This document shows, piece by piece, positions 7,044 through 15,875 of a stretch of 20,464 bases of DNA (the first letter of the stretch is position 1; each line of letters begins with the position of its first letter). This DNA comes from DATJCV01 sp963707665 (lineage in GTDB: Bacteria; Pseudomonadota; Gammaproteobacteria; Burkholderiales; Burkholderiaceae_D). The notes under the pieces are model-generated. The model was given only the letters and a program-made list of their open reading frames with translations, made no database searches and was not told where the DNA came from. The DNA lies in the NCBI GenBank assembly GCA_963707665.1, contig CAVPQU010000010.1, positions 1 through 20,464 on the forward strand, written 5' to 3'. The position numbers and the translations under genes were made by a program.

Positions 7044-8180
7044 CTAATTCCGCCGGAACGGATTTCGTTCATTCAGTTCGTCCATATAGGCCGCAATACC
7101 ACCACTTTCCTGTTGCAGGAAACGTTCGACGGCATCGGCAAAGGCCGGATGCGCCAGCCAGTGCGCCGACCAGGTCTGCTGCGGCAGGAAGCCGCGCGCC
7201 ATCTTGTGCTCGCCCTGGGCGCCGCCTTCGAAACACTGAATGCCGCGCGCAATGCAAAAATCCAGCGGCTGATAGTAGGCGGTCTCGAAATGCAAGCTGG
7301 GTAGTTGTTCCAGCGTGCCCCAGTAGCGCCCGTACAGTGTGCTTGCAGTATGAATCAGCAAGGAGCTGGCGATTGGCCGTCCACTACGCTCGGCCACAAT
7401 CAGCAGGATGTTTTCCGGCATGGCGGCGCCAATGCGCCGGAAAAAATCCAGGTTCAGATAGGGCGTCGAATAATGGGCGGCATAAGTGTGGCGATAGCAG
7501 CGATTGAAAAAAGCCCAGTCGGCCGCGCTCGCCTCGGCCCCACTGATGTGGCGAAAGCTGACGCCGGCAGCGTGTACCTTGCGCCGTTCGGCGACGATAT
7601 TCTTGCGTTTCTTGCGCTCCAGCGTTGCCAGGAATTCATCGAAGCTGCGATAGCCCGCGTTCAGCCAGTGAAACTGGACGCCGTGCCGCAGCAGGAATCC
7701 GGCGTCCTGCAAGGCGTTTGCCTGCGCCTGGCCTGGGTACAGGATGTGGCTGGAGGAGACATCGCCCTGTTCCTGCAGCGCGATCAGGGCGGCGATCAAT
7801 GCGTGCCGGGCTGCGGCGTCACGCGCCAGCAGGCGCGGGCCGGTGACTGGCGTGAACGGAATCGCGGCCAGCAGCTTGGGATAGTAATCAAGGCCGTTGC
7901 GTCGGTAGGCATCGGCCCAGGCCCAGTCAAATACGTATTCGCCATACGAATGGGTCTTGAGGTACAGCGGCAACGCCGCCTGCAGCACCGCGCCGTGCCA
8001 TAGGGTCAGGTAGTGCGGCTGCCAGCCGGTTTCGGTGGTAGCACACCCGCTTTCGTGCAGGGCGTGCAGAAACGCAAACGACAGGAAAGGATTGGCATCT
8101 GGTTGCAATTCGACCAGCGCATCCCATGCCGGCTGGCCCACTGCTGACAGAGAGTTAATGATTCGCGTGCGATAATTCAC
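7044..8180 (-). CDS. FemAB/GNAT-like protein (peptidogalycan biosynthesis family, PF04339)
   Basis: A soluble protein of 378 residues from the chosen GTG start. It has the double acyltransferase-like architecture of the FemAB-related family formerly called DUF482. Recognisable stretches are NPFLSFAFLHALHESGCA near the N-terminus, LERKKRKNIVAERRKV in the middle, and LYGRYWGTLEQLPSLHFETAYYQ and FEGGAQGEHKMARGF in the C-terminal half, which are strongly conserved in the family. No ATG is available near the start. The frame opens at TTG 8237, but GTG 8180 leaves room for divergent promoters with nadE; neither has a good ribosome-binding site. The biochemical role of the family is not settled. It converges on the nitrilase gene and is not obviously part of that operon. 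Confidence 0.8.
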   Translation of the reverse strand: MNYRTRIINSLSAVGQPAWDALVELQPDANPFLSFAFLHALHESGCATTETGWQPHYLTLWHGAVLQAALPLYLKTHSYGEYVFDWAWADAYRRNGLDYYPKLLAAIPFTPVTGPRLLARDAAARHALIAALIALQEQGDVSSSHILYPGQAQANALQDAGFLLRHGVQFHWLNAGYRSFDEFLATLERKKRKNIVAERRKVHAAGVSFRHISGAEASAADWAFFNRCYRHTYAAHYSTPYLNLDFFRRIGAAMPENILLIVAERSGRPIASSLLIHTASTLYGRYWGTLEQLPSLHFETAYYQPLDFCIARGIQCFEGGAQGEHKMARGFLPQQTWSAHWLAHPAFADAVERFLQQESGGIAAYMDELNERNPFRRN

Positions 8181-8259
8181 TCGGGACGGATACCTTCTTG
8201 TTTCAGCTCGTTGTGGCGCAGATTGCGCCCGCGCCAATGCTATTCATTACATCATCATC

Positions 8260-9873
8260 ATGACCGTTAAAGTCGCGATCGCACAGATCAACAGTAACGT
8301 CGGGGATCTCGCCGGCAATGGCCAAAAAATTGTCGACTGCGCGCGCCGGGCGGCGCAGCAGGGAGCGCAGATCGTGCTGACGCCGGAAATGTCGCTGGTC
8401 GGTTATCCGCCGGAGGACCTGCTGCTGCGTGATGCATTTTACGCAAAAAGCAACGAGACGTTGGCGGCGCTGGCGGCAGACCTGGCGCCCTTGTCCGGAG
8501 TGCATGTGGTGGTCGGTCATCCGTTGGTGCAAGATGGCATGCGCCGCAACGCTGCATCGGTATTGGCAAACGGAAAAATTCTTGGCACCTATTGCAAGTT
8601 TGAACTGCCGAACGCCGATGTGTTCGACGAACGGCGTTATTTTTCGCCAGCCGATGCGCCGTTCGTATTCACAGTCGGCAGCGTGTGTTTCGGCATCAAT
8701 ATCTGCGAAGACACCTGGTATCCACATGCGCCGGCGCGTGCGCGCGCAGCCGGCGCAGAAGTGCTGCTGGTGCTGAATGGCTCACCGTTTCATATGGGCA
8801 AATTGCATGTGCGCCAGGATACGCTGCGCAACCACGTCGCGGCGCAAGGCATGGCAGCCGTGTACGTCAATCTGGTCGGTGGCCAGGACGAGCTGATCTT
8901 CGATGGCAATTCCTTCGTGATGAATCGCAATGGCACCTTGTGCGCGCAATTGGCGCACGTGCAGGAAGATTTGCAGATTATTCAATTCGATGGTGCAGAA
9001 CCGCAGCCGCAGCCTTTGCCGCCGCCGCAAGCGATCGAGGCCGAGGTGTACCAGGCGCTGGTACTGGGGGTGCGCGACTACATCGGCAAGAACGGTTTTC
9101 CCGGCGTGATCGTCGGCCTGTCGGGCGGAGTCGATTCGGCGCTGACGGTGGCCCTCGCTGCCGATGCGCTGGGCGCCGAGAAAGTCCGCACGGTGATGCT
9201 GCCGTCGCCCTATACCGCCGAAATTTCCTGGCTCGATTCACGTGACATGGCGCAGCGGCTGGGCGTGCGCTACGACGAAATCCGCATCGACGATTGCTTT
9301 GCCGCCTTCCGTGCCACGCTGGCGGCGGAATTCGCCGGTTTGCCGGAAGACACCACCGAGGAAAATGTCCAGGCCCGGATTCGGGCCACGATCCTGATGG
9401 CGCTGTCGAACAAAACCGGCGCGATGGTCCTGACCACCGGCAACAAGAGCGAGGTAGCGGTCGGCTATTGCACCCTGTACGGCGACATGGCGGGCGGTTT
9501 CGCGCCACTGAAGGACATTGCCAAGACGCTGGTGTACCGCCTGTGCGACTACCGCAACACCCTGTCGGAAGTGATTCCGCAGCGAATCCTGACCCGTGCG
9601 CCCTCGGCCGAGCTGCGGCCGGACCAGACCGACCAGGATTCGCTGCCGGCGTATGAAATCCTGGACGCGATCATGCAGCGCTACGTCGAGGAAAACCAGA
9701 GCGTGGCCGAGATCATCGGCGCCGGCTTTGCCCCGGAGGATGTGACCCGGGTCACGCGTTTGATTAAAATGAGCGAATACAAGCGGCGCCAAGGCCCGGT
9801 CGGAATTCGCGTCACGCACCGCGCTTTCGGGCGTGACTGGCGCTACCCGATGACATCAAAATTTCTGGAATAA
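8260..9873 (+). CDS. nadE: Glutamine-dependent NAD+ synthetase
   Basis: The 537-residue two-domain enzyme makes NAD+ from deamido-NAD+, ATP and glutamine. The N-terminal nitrilase-fold glutaminase has its triad Glu43 (LTPEMSLVGYPPEDL), Lys113 (YCKFELPN) and Cys149 (GINICEDTW). The C-terminal ATP-pyrophosphatase domain begins near 262 with the P-loop SGGVDS at 288-293 and contains the conserved GNKSEVAVGYCTLYGDM. Length is typical of the fused bacterial enzyme. It starts at ATG 8260 close to the divergent FemAB-like gene and is followed 97 bp downstream by glnB, a pairing described for Herbaspirillum-type bacteria as far as I recall. It is unrelated in function to the nitrilase at 5991 despite the shared fold. 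Confidence 0.95.
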   Translation: MTVKVAIAQINSNVGDLAGNGQKIVDCARRAAQQGAQIVLTPEMSLVGYPPEDLLLRDAFYAKSNETLAALAADLAPLSGVHVVVGHPLVQDGMRRNAASVLANGKILGTYCKFELPNADVFDERRYFSPADAPFVFTVGSVCFGINICEDTWYPHAPARARAAGAEVLLVLNGSPFHMGKLHVRQDTLRNHVAAQGMAAVYVNLVGGQDELIFDGNSFVMNRNGTLCAQLAHVQEDLQIIQFDGAEPQPQPLPPPQAIEAEVYQALVLGVRDYIGKNGFPGVIVGLSGGVDSALTVALAADALGAEKVRTVMLPSPYTAEISWLDSRDMAQRLGVRYDEIRIDDCFAAFRATLAAEFAGLPEDTTEENVQARIRATILMALSNKTGAMVLTTGNKSEVAVGYCTLYGDMAGGFAPLKDIAKTLVYRLCDYRNTLSEVIPQRILTRAPSAELRPDQTDQDSLPAYEILDAIMQRYVEENQSVAEIIGAGFAPEDVTRVTRLIKMSEYKRRQGPVGIRVTHRAFGRDWRYPMTSKFLE

Positions 9874-9970
9874 CTGGAAAGTGGTGGGCTGACACGGTAG
9901 CCTTTGCCAGTTGCCGGGGATGACGCGCCGGGGTTTTGAATTACCAAAGTCTTATTTTTTAGGAGTTTTC

Positions 9971-10309
9971 ATGAAGCAAGTGACCGCCATTATCAAACCG
10001 TTCAAGCTCGACGAAGTGCGGGAGGCGCTGGCCGAGGTCGGGGTTGCAGGATTAACGGTGACCGAAGTGAAGGGATTTGGCCGGCAGAAGGGCCATACCG
10101 AGTTGTATCGCGGCGCCGAATACGTGGTCGATTTCCTGCCGAAGGTGAAGGTGGAGGTGGTGGTTGACGATGGCGCGGTGGAGAACGTGGTGGATGCAAT
10201 CATCAAGGCTGCGCGTACCGGCAAGATCGGCGACGGCAAGATTTTCGTGCAGAACGTCGAGCAGGTGGTGCGCATCCGCACCGGCGAGACCGGGCCGGAA
10301 GCAGTCTAG
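9971..10309 (+). CDS. glnB: Nitrogen regulatory protein PII
   Basis: The 112-residue PII signal protein senses 2-oxoglutarate, ATP/ADP and, through uridylylation, glutamine status. It is full length, with the N-terminus MKQVTAIIKPFKLDEVREAL and the T-loop containing Tyr51 (GAEYVVDF), the uridylylation site. The B-loop region TGKIGDGKIFV and the C-terminal RIRTGETG are also present. ATG 9971 follows AGGAG with 5 bases between, so the 20 open codons upstream are excluded. The gene is single, with no amtB neighbour, and lies after nadE; this favours glnB over glnK, although the paralogues cannot be separated with certainty here. Confidence 0.9.
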   Translation: MKQVTAIIKPFKLDEVREALAEVGVAGLTVTEVKGFGRQKGHTELYRGAEYVVDFLPKVKVEVVVDDGAVENVVDAIIKAARTGKIGDGKIFVQNVEQVVRIRTGETGPEAV

Positions 10310-10372
10310 ACACGACCAGCGGCGGTGCTCTATCGCGATCGATGGAGCTGTTCATTGGACCCCGTATCTATC

Positions 10373-10416
10373 TTGCCTGTCATCCCCCGCTTAAAAGCCG
10401 CAGGAATGACAGGCAA
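10373..10416. repeat. Long inverted repeat downstream of glnB
   Basis: TTGCCTGTCAT (10373-10383) and ATGACAGGCAA (10406-10416) form a perfect 11-bp stem with a 22-base loop. The outline GTCATCCCCCGC...GCAGGAATGAC resembles the common proteobacterial intergenic palindrome seen near lolA in this window. There is no T-run, so it is a repeat or mRNA-end stabiliser more than a classical terminator. Confidence 0.5.
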
Positions 10417-10544
10417 GGCGGGCACGTAAACCAACACGGTTTTGCTGCAGAAATTGGTTATTACGAGGGTATGCCTAAAAATGAGCCGTTGTCGCAGCAT
10501 TTCAGGCAGCTATAAAAAATACCCGCAGCAGTATGCAATTAGGC

Positions 10545-11183
10545 CTAAGCTTTTAGCAGTACCACCAGCGCCCCTGAACCACCATCTGCGGCCCTGGCTT
10601 GGCAGAATGCCAGAACTTCCTGTTTCTGCGGCAACCAGTTACGCACCCAGCCTTTCAGGACCGGCTCCCGGTTCACCGATCCCAACCCCTTGCCGTGAAT
10701 GATGCGCACGCAGCGCAAGCCACGCCGGCTTGCCTGCCGCACGAATTCGCCCAGCGCGCTGCGCGCTTCGTCGCGTCGCAAGCCGTGCAGATCGAGTTGG
10801 GCCTGGATCACCCAATGGCCACGGCGCAGCTTGCGCAAGGTGTCGGTGCCAATACCGTCGCGCGCGAAGCTGAGTTCATCATCGGTGGCCAGTAGCGTTT
10901 CTGTGGTGAACTCGTCGGAGATCGACTCCTGCAGCGCCGCTTTTTCATCGGCCAGATGCTGGTGTGCCACCGGCGACGGTCGTGACGGGGCCGGCGTTGC
11001 ACGCTCCGCCACAGCCAGTGGCGCTACCTGGCCGATGCTGCGCCGAAATAATTCGGCTTCGTCGTGTACCGCCTGTTGCTGGCGCTGCCGTTCAGCTTCG
11101 GCCACGCGGCGCGCCTCGTCCTGCGCTTTCAATTCCTGGCGCAGCGAGGCGAGGGCGGAAAAATTCTTGATCGAGGCAGGCAT
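10545..11183 (-). CDS. Smr-domain protein (MutS2 C-terminal-like)
   Basis: The 212-residue protein has a charged, coiled-coil-like N-terminal half (ELKAQDEARRVAEAERQRQQQA at about 17-38) and a C-terminal Smr domain from about 127. The domain motifs LDLHG (130-134), HGKG (163-166) and GSGALVVLL are intact. Stand-alone Smr proteins are thought to act as nucleases or nucleic-acid-binding factors; the E. coli relative YfcN/SmrB cleaves mRNA at collided ribosomes. ATG 11183 has GGAG 9 bases upstream; an ATG at 11222 would add 13 residues. It is on the same strand as trxB and 79 bp downstream of it, so co-transcription with trxB is possible. Confidence 0.85.
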   Translation of the reverse strand: MPASIKNFSALASLRQELKAQDEARRVAEAERQRQQQAVHDEAELFRRSIGQVAPLAVAERATPAPSRPSPVAHQHLADEKAALQESISDEFTTETLLATDDELSFARDGIGTDTLRKLRRGHWVIQAQLDLHGLRRDEARSALGEFVRQASRRGLRCVRIIHGKGLGSVNREPVLKGWVRNWLPQKQEVLAFCQARAADGGSGALVVLLKA

Positions 11184-11262
11184 CGTGATCGACTCCGGAA
11201 TGCCATTGATGCAATGGGACAAGGGCGCGACGAATCAGCGATCAAAAGGCGCGCCCATTGCC

Positions 11263-12219
11263 TTAGCTGGCTAACAGCTCCAGATACATTTGCGCATCCA
11301 GCGCCGCCATGCAACCGGTGCCGGCGCTGGTGACCGCCTGCCGGTAGATGTGGTCCTGCACGTCGCCGGCGGCGAATACGCCCGGGATGCTGGTGGCGGT
11401 CGCCATGCCCTTTTGCCCGGAGCGGGTGACGATGTAGCCGTTTTCCATGTCCAGCTGGCCCTCAAAGATGCCGGTGTTCGGTTTGTGCCCGATGGCGATG
11501 AACACGCCGTGCACCTTGACGGTGGAAATGGCGTCGGTGTGCCTGGAGCGGACCGCGATGCCGGTGACGCCGCTCTGATCGCCCGTGACTTGTTCCAGCG
11601 TGTGGTCCCACTTGATCTCGACTTTTCCGGTCTCGACCAGCGCCATCAGGCGGTCGACCAGGATCGGCTCGGCGCGGAACTTGTCGCGCCGATGGATCAC
11701 CGTGACCTTGGAGGCGATATTCGACAGGTATAGCGCTTCCTCGACCGCGGTATTGCCGCCGCCGACCACCGCGACTTCCTGTTCCTTGTAAAAAAAGCCA
11801 TCGCAGGTGGCGCAGCCCGACACGCCCTTGCCCATGAACTCTTCTTCGGAGGGCAGGCCGAGATATTGCGCCGAGGCGCCGGTAGCGATGATCAGCGCGT
11901 CGCAGGTGTAGTCGCCGCTGTCACCGCTGAGGCGCATCGGCTTTTCCGTCAGATGTGCAGTGTGGATATGGTCGAAGATGATTTCCGTATTGAAGCGTTC
12001 GGCATGGTGCAGCAGGCGCTGCATCAGCTCCGGACCCTGCACGCCGAGCGCATCGCCGGGCCAGTTTTCGACATCGGTGGTGGTCATCAGCTGGCCGCCT
12101 TGCTCGACGCCGGTAATCATCACCGGCTTCAGGTTGGCGCGCGCGGCATACACGGCGGCGCTATAGCCGGCCGGGCCGGAACCGAGGATCAATACTTGAG
12201 CATGTTTGGGAGTAGCCAT
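11263..12219 (-). CDS. trxB: Thioredoxin-disulfide reductase
   Basis: The 318-residue flavoenzyme transfers electrons from NADPH to thioredoxin in the cytoplasm. It has the FAD-binding GSGPAG at 13-18, the redox-active CATC at 136-139, the NADPH-binding stretch VVGGGNTAVEEALYL and the closing GVFAAGDVQDHIYRQAVTSAGTGC. The length matches E. coli TrxB, and the N-terminus MATPKHAQVLILGSGPAGYS aligns with it from residue 1. ATG 12219 is therefore preferred over the 35 extra open codons upstream. It is divergent from ftsK, with a 288-bp gap carrying both promoters. Confidence 0.95.
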   Translation of the reverse strand: MATPKHAQVLILGSGPAGYSAAVYAARANLKPVMITGVEQGGQLMTTTDVENWPGDALGVQGPELMQRLLHHAERFNTEIIFDHIHTAHLTEKPMRLSGDSGDYTCDALIIATGASAQYLGLPSEEEFMGKGVSGCATCDGFFYKEQEVAVVGGGNTAVEEALYLSNIASKVTVIHRRDKFRAEPILVDRLMALVETGKVEIKWDHTLEQVTGDQSGVTGIAVRSRHTDAISTVKVHGVFIAIGHKPNTGIFEGQLDMENGYIVTRSGQKGMATATSIPGVFAAGDVQDHIYRQAVTSAGTGCMAALDAQMYLELLAS

Positions 12220-12338
12220 AAAATCCATATGAGAGGCAAATGAGTAAAAATGCGGTGCCACGTAGGACAGATGCGGCCTGACGACCAAATTGCAAACACA
12301 AGGCAATATTGAGGTGATTTGCACCGAAAGTGGTTAAG

Positions 12339-12344
12339 ATTATA
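12339..12344 (-). promoter_or_regulatory. Candidate -10 element for trxB
   Basis: A perfect TATAAT reads on the minus strand, about 120 bases upstream of the trxB start. No good -35 is seen at the usual distance (ATGTCA lies 15 bases away). The prediction rests on the -10 alone. Confidence 0.35.
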
Positions 12345-12507
12345 GACGACCCGCCAGGCTGACATGGGGAGCGGCCAGGCGCCGACCATCCGCATAATTG
12401 GCATATGCAGCGCCGGTCCCCGCCTGCCGGGTGCATAATCCCACTGCCTTGCCGATTCAGAACGCTGCCTGCCAGCAGCCCGCAAACCGCATCATCCGCC
12501 GTGACTT

Positions 12508-14841
12508 ATGACTAGAACAACCCAAGCCTATACCCGCAACACGTCGGCGCCACGCGCCCAGCCCCTGCCGAGCCGGCTGGTGCGCTTGCTGTACGAGGCG
12601 CGCTGGCTGGTGCTGGCGGTGCTAACCCTGTACCTGCTGATGATCTTGCTGAGCTATTCGAAGGCGGATCCGGGCTGGTCGCATGCCAATCTGGTACCCA
12701 AGCTCGGCAATTGGGGCGGCCGGGTCGGCGCCTGGCTGGCGGACCTGTTGCTGTTCATCTTCGGCTTTTCCGCCTGGTGGTGGTGCGTCTTGCTGGGGCG
12801 CTCGGTATGGGGCGGTTATCGTCGGCTGTCGCAGAAATTTTTGCTGCAGAAGGAGCCGGAGGCGCCGCATCGGCAGGAAGGCTTGATCCGCGCCATCGGT
12901 TTTGTCTTGCTGATGAGCGGCAGCCTGGGCCTCGAATACATGCGGCTGTACACGCTGAAGGCGCAATTGCCGCGCGCGCCGGGCGGCGTGCTGGGCGAGT
13001 TGATCGGCGCCGCCGCGCAGAACGCGCTCGGGTTTACCGGCGCCACGCTGCTGCTGCTGCTGTTGTTCTGTCTGGGCTTCAGCCTGTTCTTCCATGTTTC
13101 ATGGCTGGCAGTGGCGGAGCGCATCGGCGGCGCCCTGGAAAATGCCGTGCTGTGGCTGCGCAATCTGTACGAGGCGCGCCAGGATCGCCTGCTTGGCATG
13201 GTGGCGGCGGTCAAGCGCGAAGGCGTGGTGGTGCAGGAGCGCGCCCGGACGGTCGAAGCGGCGCCGATCCGGATCGAACCGCAAGTGGTGGCAGTACCGA
13301 AATCCGAGCGGGTGCAAAAGGAAAGGCAGGCGCCGCTGTTCCAGGAAATGCCGGATACCAATTTGCCGCCGCTGTCGCTGCTGGATGAGGCGCCGCCGGC
13401 GCAGCAGACCGTCAGCGTCGAGACGCTGGAATTCACCAGCCGCCTGATCGAGAAGAAATTGTCGGACTTCGGCGTCGAGGCGAAGGTGGTCGCCGCGTAT
13501 CCGGGGCCGGTCATCACGCGCTACGAAATCGAGCCGGCCACCGGCGTCAAGGGCAGCCAGATCGTCAATCTGGCGCGCGACCTGGCGCGTTCGCTGTCGC
13601 TGACCTCGATTCGGGTGGTGGAAACCATCCCCGGCAAGAATTACATGGGCCTCGAGCTGCCGAACCCGAAGCGGCAGATCGTGCGCCTGACCGAAATCCT
13701 CGGCTCCAAGGTGTATCACGACAGCACGTCCAGCCTGACGATCGCGCTGGGCAAGGACATCGCCGGCAATCCGGTGGTGGCGGATCTGGCCAAGATGCCG
13801 CATCTGCTGGTAGCCGGCACCACCGGTTCCGGCAAGTCGGTCGGCATCAACGCGACCATCCTGTCGTTTCTGTACAAGTCCGACCCGAGCCAGGTGCGGC
13901 TGATCCTGATCGATCCGAAAATGCTGGAACTGTCGATCTACGAAGGCATTCCGCACCTGCTGGCGCCGGTGGTGACCGACATGCGTCAGGCCGGTCACGC
14001 GCTGAACTGGGCGGTGGCCGAGATGGAGCGGCGCTACAAGCTGATGTCCAAGCTGGGCGTGCGCAACCTGGCCGGCTATAACGCCAAGATCGCCGAGGCA
14101 GAACGGAAAGAAGAGAAAATTCCCAATCCGTTCAGCCTGACGCCGGACGCGCCGGAGCCGCTGGAAAAACTGCCGACCATCGTCATCATCATCGACGAGC
14201 TGGCGGATTTGATGATGGTGGTCGGCAAGAAGGTCGAAGAGCTGATTGCCCGCATCGCGCAAAAGGCGCGTGCCGCCGGCATCCATTTGATTCTGGCCAC
14301 GCAGCGGCCCTCGGTCGACGTCATCACCGGCCTGATCAAGGCCAACATCCCGACCCGGATGGCGTTCCAGGTCAGCAGCAAGATCGACTCGCGCACGATT
14401 CTCGACCAGATGGGCGCCGAAACCCTGCTCGGCATGGGCGACATGCTGTACATGCCGCCCGGCACCGGCCTGCCGATGCGGGCGCATGGCGCCTTCGTTT
14501 CCGACGACGAAGTGCACCGCGTGGTCGATCACCTGAAGGCACAGGGCGAGCCGAATTACATCGAAGGCATCCTGGAAGGTGGCGTGCTGGAAGACGGCGT
14601 CGAGGGCGGTGCAGGCGACGCGGCCGGTGGTGGCGAAGCCGATCAACTGTACGACCAGGCGGTGGCGATCGTGTTGAAAAACCGGCGCGCCTCGATCTCG
14701 CTGGTGCAACGGCATTTACGCATCGGTTACAACCGCGCAGCGCGCCTGCTGGAACAAATGGAGCAGAGCGGACTCGTATCCACCATGCAATCCAACGGCA
14801 ACCGCGAGATCCTGGTGCCGGCCGGGAATGCCTCGGAATAA
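12508..14841 (+). CDS. ftsK: DNA translocase FtsK
   Basis: The 777-residue septal DNA pump couples chromosome dimer resolution and segregation to division. Residues 30-205 hold about four membrane segments. A short linker (about 215-300) follows instead of the very long one of E. coli. The alpha/beta motor then runs to about 690, with Walker A GTTGSGKS at 437-444 and Walker B VIIIDE ending at 564. The C-terminal gamma winged helix starts near 713 (DQAVAIVLKNRRASISLVQR, then IGYNRAARLLEQME) and reads KOPS orientation sites. ATG 12508 is the first in-frame start. Downstream lolA is in the same direction after a repeat-filled 243-bp gap. Confidence 0.95.
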   Translation: MTRTTQAYTRNTSAPRAQPLPSRLVRLLYEARWLVLAVLTLYLLMILLSYSKADPGWSHANLVPKLGNWGGRVGAWLADLLLFIFGFSAWWWCVLLGRSVWGGYRRLSQKFLLQKEPEAPHRQEGLIRAIGFVLLMSGSLGLEYMRLYTLKAQLPRAPGGVLGELIGAAAQNALGFTGATLLLLLLFCLGFSLFFHVSWLAVAERIGGALENAVLWLRNLYEARQDRLLGMVAAVKREGVVVQERARTVEAAPIRIEPQVVAVPKSERVQKERQAPLFQEMPDTNLPPLSLLDEAPPAQQTVSVETLEFTSRLIEKKLSDFGVEAKVVAAYPGPVITRYEIEPATGVKGSQIVNLARDLARSLSLTSIRVVETIPGKNYMGLELPNPKRQIVRLTEILGSKVYHDSTSSLTIALGKDIAGNPVVADLAKMPHLLVAGTTGSGKSVGINATILSFLYKSDPSQVRLILIDPKMLELSIYEGIPHLLAPVVTDMRQAGHALNWAVAEMERRYKLMSKLGVRNLAGYNAKIAEAERKEEKIPNPFSLTPDAPEPLEKLPTIVIIIDELADLMMVVGKKVEELIARIAQKARAAGIHLILATQRPSVDVITGLIKANIPTRMAFQVSSKIDSRTILDQMGAETLLGMGDMLYMPPGTGLPMRAHGAFVSDDEVHRVVDHLKAQGEPNYIEGILEGGVLEDGVEGGAGDAAGGGEADQLYDQAVAIVLKNRRASISLVQRHLRIGYNRAARLLEQMEQSGLVSTMQSNGNREILVPAGNASE

Positions 14842-14947
14842 TAAATGTGAACAAGGAACAATTTTGATTCAGACGCAAAACAAGTTTGTCGTCCCCGCGC
14901 AGGGTGGAGCAGGGAATTCAGGCAGCCTGCTGCCTGCCTGCGGAACG

Positions 14948-14969
14948 GTTTGCGCTTGCAGGCGCAAAC
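14948..14969. repeat. 8-bp stem inverted repeat between ftsK and lolA
   Basis: GTTTGCGC (14948-14955) and GCGCAAAC (14962-14969) are perfect complements around a 6-base loop. It could end ftsK transcription or protect the mRNA, but no T-run follows. It is the first of several palindromes in this 243-bp gap. Confidence 0.4.
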
Positions 14970-14980
14970 GCGCCCTGCAA

Positions 14981-15040
14981 GGGGGACCCAGTGTCGTTTG
15001 CCAGCCGAGCCGCTGGATTCCCGCCTGCGCGGGAATGACA
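14981..15040 (+). repeat. Intergenic repeat copy 1 (upstream of lolA)
   Basis: The unit begins with GGGGGACCCAGTGTCGTT (14981-14998) followed by TGCCAG. It ends with the palindrome ATTCCCGC-CTGC-GCGGGAAT (15017-15036) and TGAC. The palindrome has a perfect 8-bp stem and is of a type widely dispersed in proteobacterial intergenic regions. A diverged second copy lies downstream of lolA in the same orientation. Confidence 0.55.
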
Positions 15041-15084
15041 GGGTAGAAGCGCCTTGCTTTGCCGGGCGACGCTACGGCGGCCCC

Positions 15085-15735
15085 ATGTTTCGCGGACTAT
15101 CCGCAAAGTTCGCCCTGAAAACGGCCGCACTGCTGATTGCGCTCGCACCCGCATTCGTCCACGCCAGCGCCCTCGACCAATTCAAATCCTTCGTCGCCGG
15201 CACCCAATCCGCCAAGGGCGAATTCAGCCAGCGCCTGGTGAAAACCACCGGTGCCGGCACGGACGTCAAGGTGTCCACGCCGTCGACCGGCAGCTTCATC
15301 TTCGCCCGCCCCGGCAAGTTCATCTGGCTGTACCAGAAACCCTACGAACAACTGCTGCAAGCCGACGGCGACAAACTCTACATCTACGACAAGGACTTGA
15401 ACCAGGTCACGGTCAGGAAGCTGGGCGACGCGCTTGGGTCGTCACCGGCCGCGATCCTGTTTGGCAGCAACGACCTGGAAAAAAATTTCACGCTGAAGGA
15501 GGGCGCCAGCAAGGATGGCCTCGAATGGCTGGAAGCGACGCCGAAGGCCAAGGACACCACCTTCGACCGCATCGGCATCGGCTTGAAGGATGGCGTGCCG
15601 CAGGCGATGGAACTGCGCGATTCGTTCGGCCAGGTATCGCTGCTGACGTTTTCCAAATTCGAGAAAAATCCATCACTGTCGGCGCAGCAGTTCAAGTTCG
15701 TGGTGCCGAAGGGCGCCGACGTCTTCAACAATTAA
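15085..15735 (+). CDS. lolA: Outer-membrane lipoprotein carrier protein
   Basis: The 216-residue periplasmic chaperone carries lipoproteins from the inner-membrane LolCDE complex to LolB. A signal peptide is clear (MFRGLSAKFALKTAALLIAL, cleavage after FVHA), followed by LDQFKSFVAGTQSAKGEFSQ, typical of LolA. Other family stretches are PGKFIWLYQKPYEQLLQADG and KLYIYDKDLNQVTVRK. The frame continues 45 codons upstream through the repeat, but those residues are not LolA-like, so ATG 15085 is chosen despite lacking a strong ribosome-binding site. In related genomes rarA is expected next; here about 3.8 kb of other material intervenes. Confidence 0.92.
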   Translation: MFRGLSAKFALKTAALLIALAPAFVHASALDQFKSFVAGTQSAKGEFSQRLVKTTGAGTDVKVSTPSTGSFIFARPGKFIWLYQKPYEQLLQADGDKLYIYDKDLNQVTVRKLGDALGSSPAAILFGSNDLEKNFTLKEGASKDGLEWLEATPKAKDTTFDRIGIGLKDGVPQAMELRDSFGQVSLLTFSKFEKNPSLSAQQFKFVVPKGADVFNN

Positions 15736-15771
15736 AGCGCATGTGATCTGTGGTCCTGTCGCCTCCGCAAT

Positions 15772-15855
15772 GGGGGCCCGGTGTCGTTGGCCAGGACCCA
15801 ATCGCGCTGATTGAGCATCCTTTGAAACTTTGCTTTCCCGCCTGCGCGAGATTGC
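15772..15855 (+). repeat. Intergenic repeat copy 2 (downstream of lolA), decayed
   Basis: GGGGGCCCGGTGTCGTTGG (15772-15790) plus CCAG matches copy 1 with one gap and two mismatches over 24 bases. The later 14-mer TTCCCGCCTGCGCG (15835-15848) is identical to copy 1. The right palindrome arm is mutated (AGATTG), and the internal spacer is about 26 bases longer. Two copies in the same orientation bracket lolA. Confidence 0.5.
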
Positions 15856-15875
15856 GTCAGTGATGAACAAAACGC

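Noticed and set aside
7305..8003. 232-codon plus-strand frame over the FemAB-like gene
   Set aside because: The minus-strand protein shows conserved family stretches; the plus frame is a shadow.
9884..9915. Possible sigma54 promoter upstream of glnB (TGACAC ... TTTGCC)
   Set aside because: Spacing between the two boxes is 8 bases instead of the required 5 and the first box lacks GG, so it does not fit the -24/-12 consensus.
13099..14715. 538-codon open frame antisense to ftsK
   Set aside because: A mirror of GC-rich codon usage; FtsK motifs on the plus strand are unambiguous and the antisense product is His/Asp/Arg-rich without a domain.
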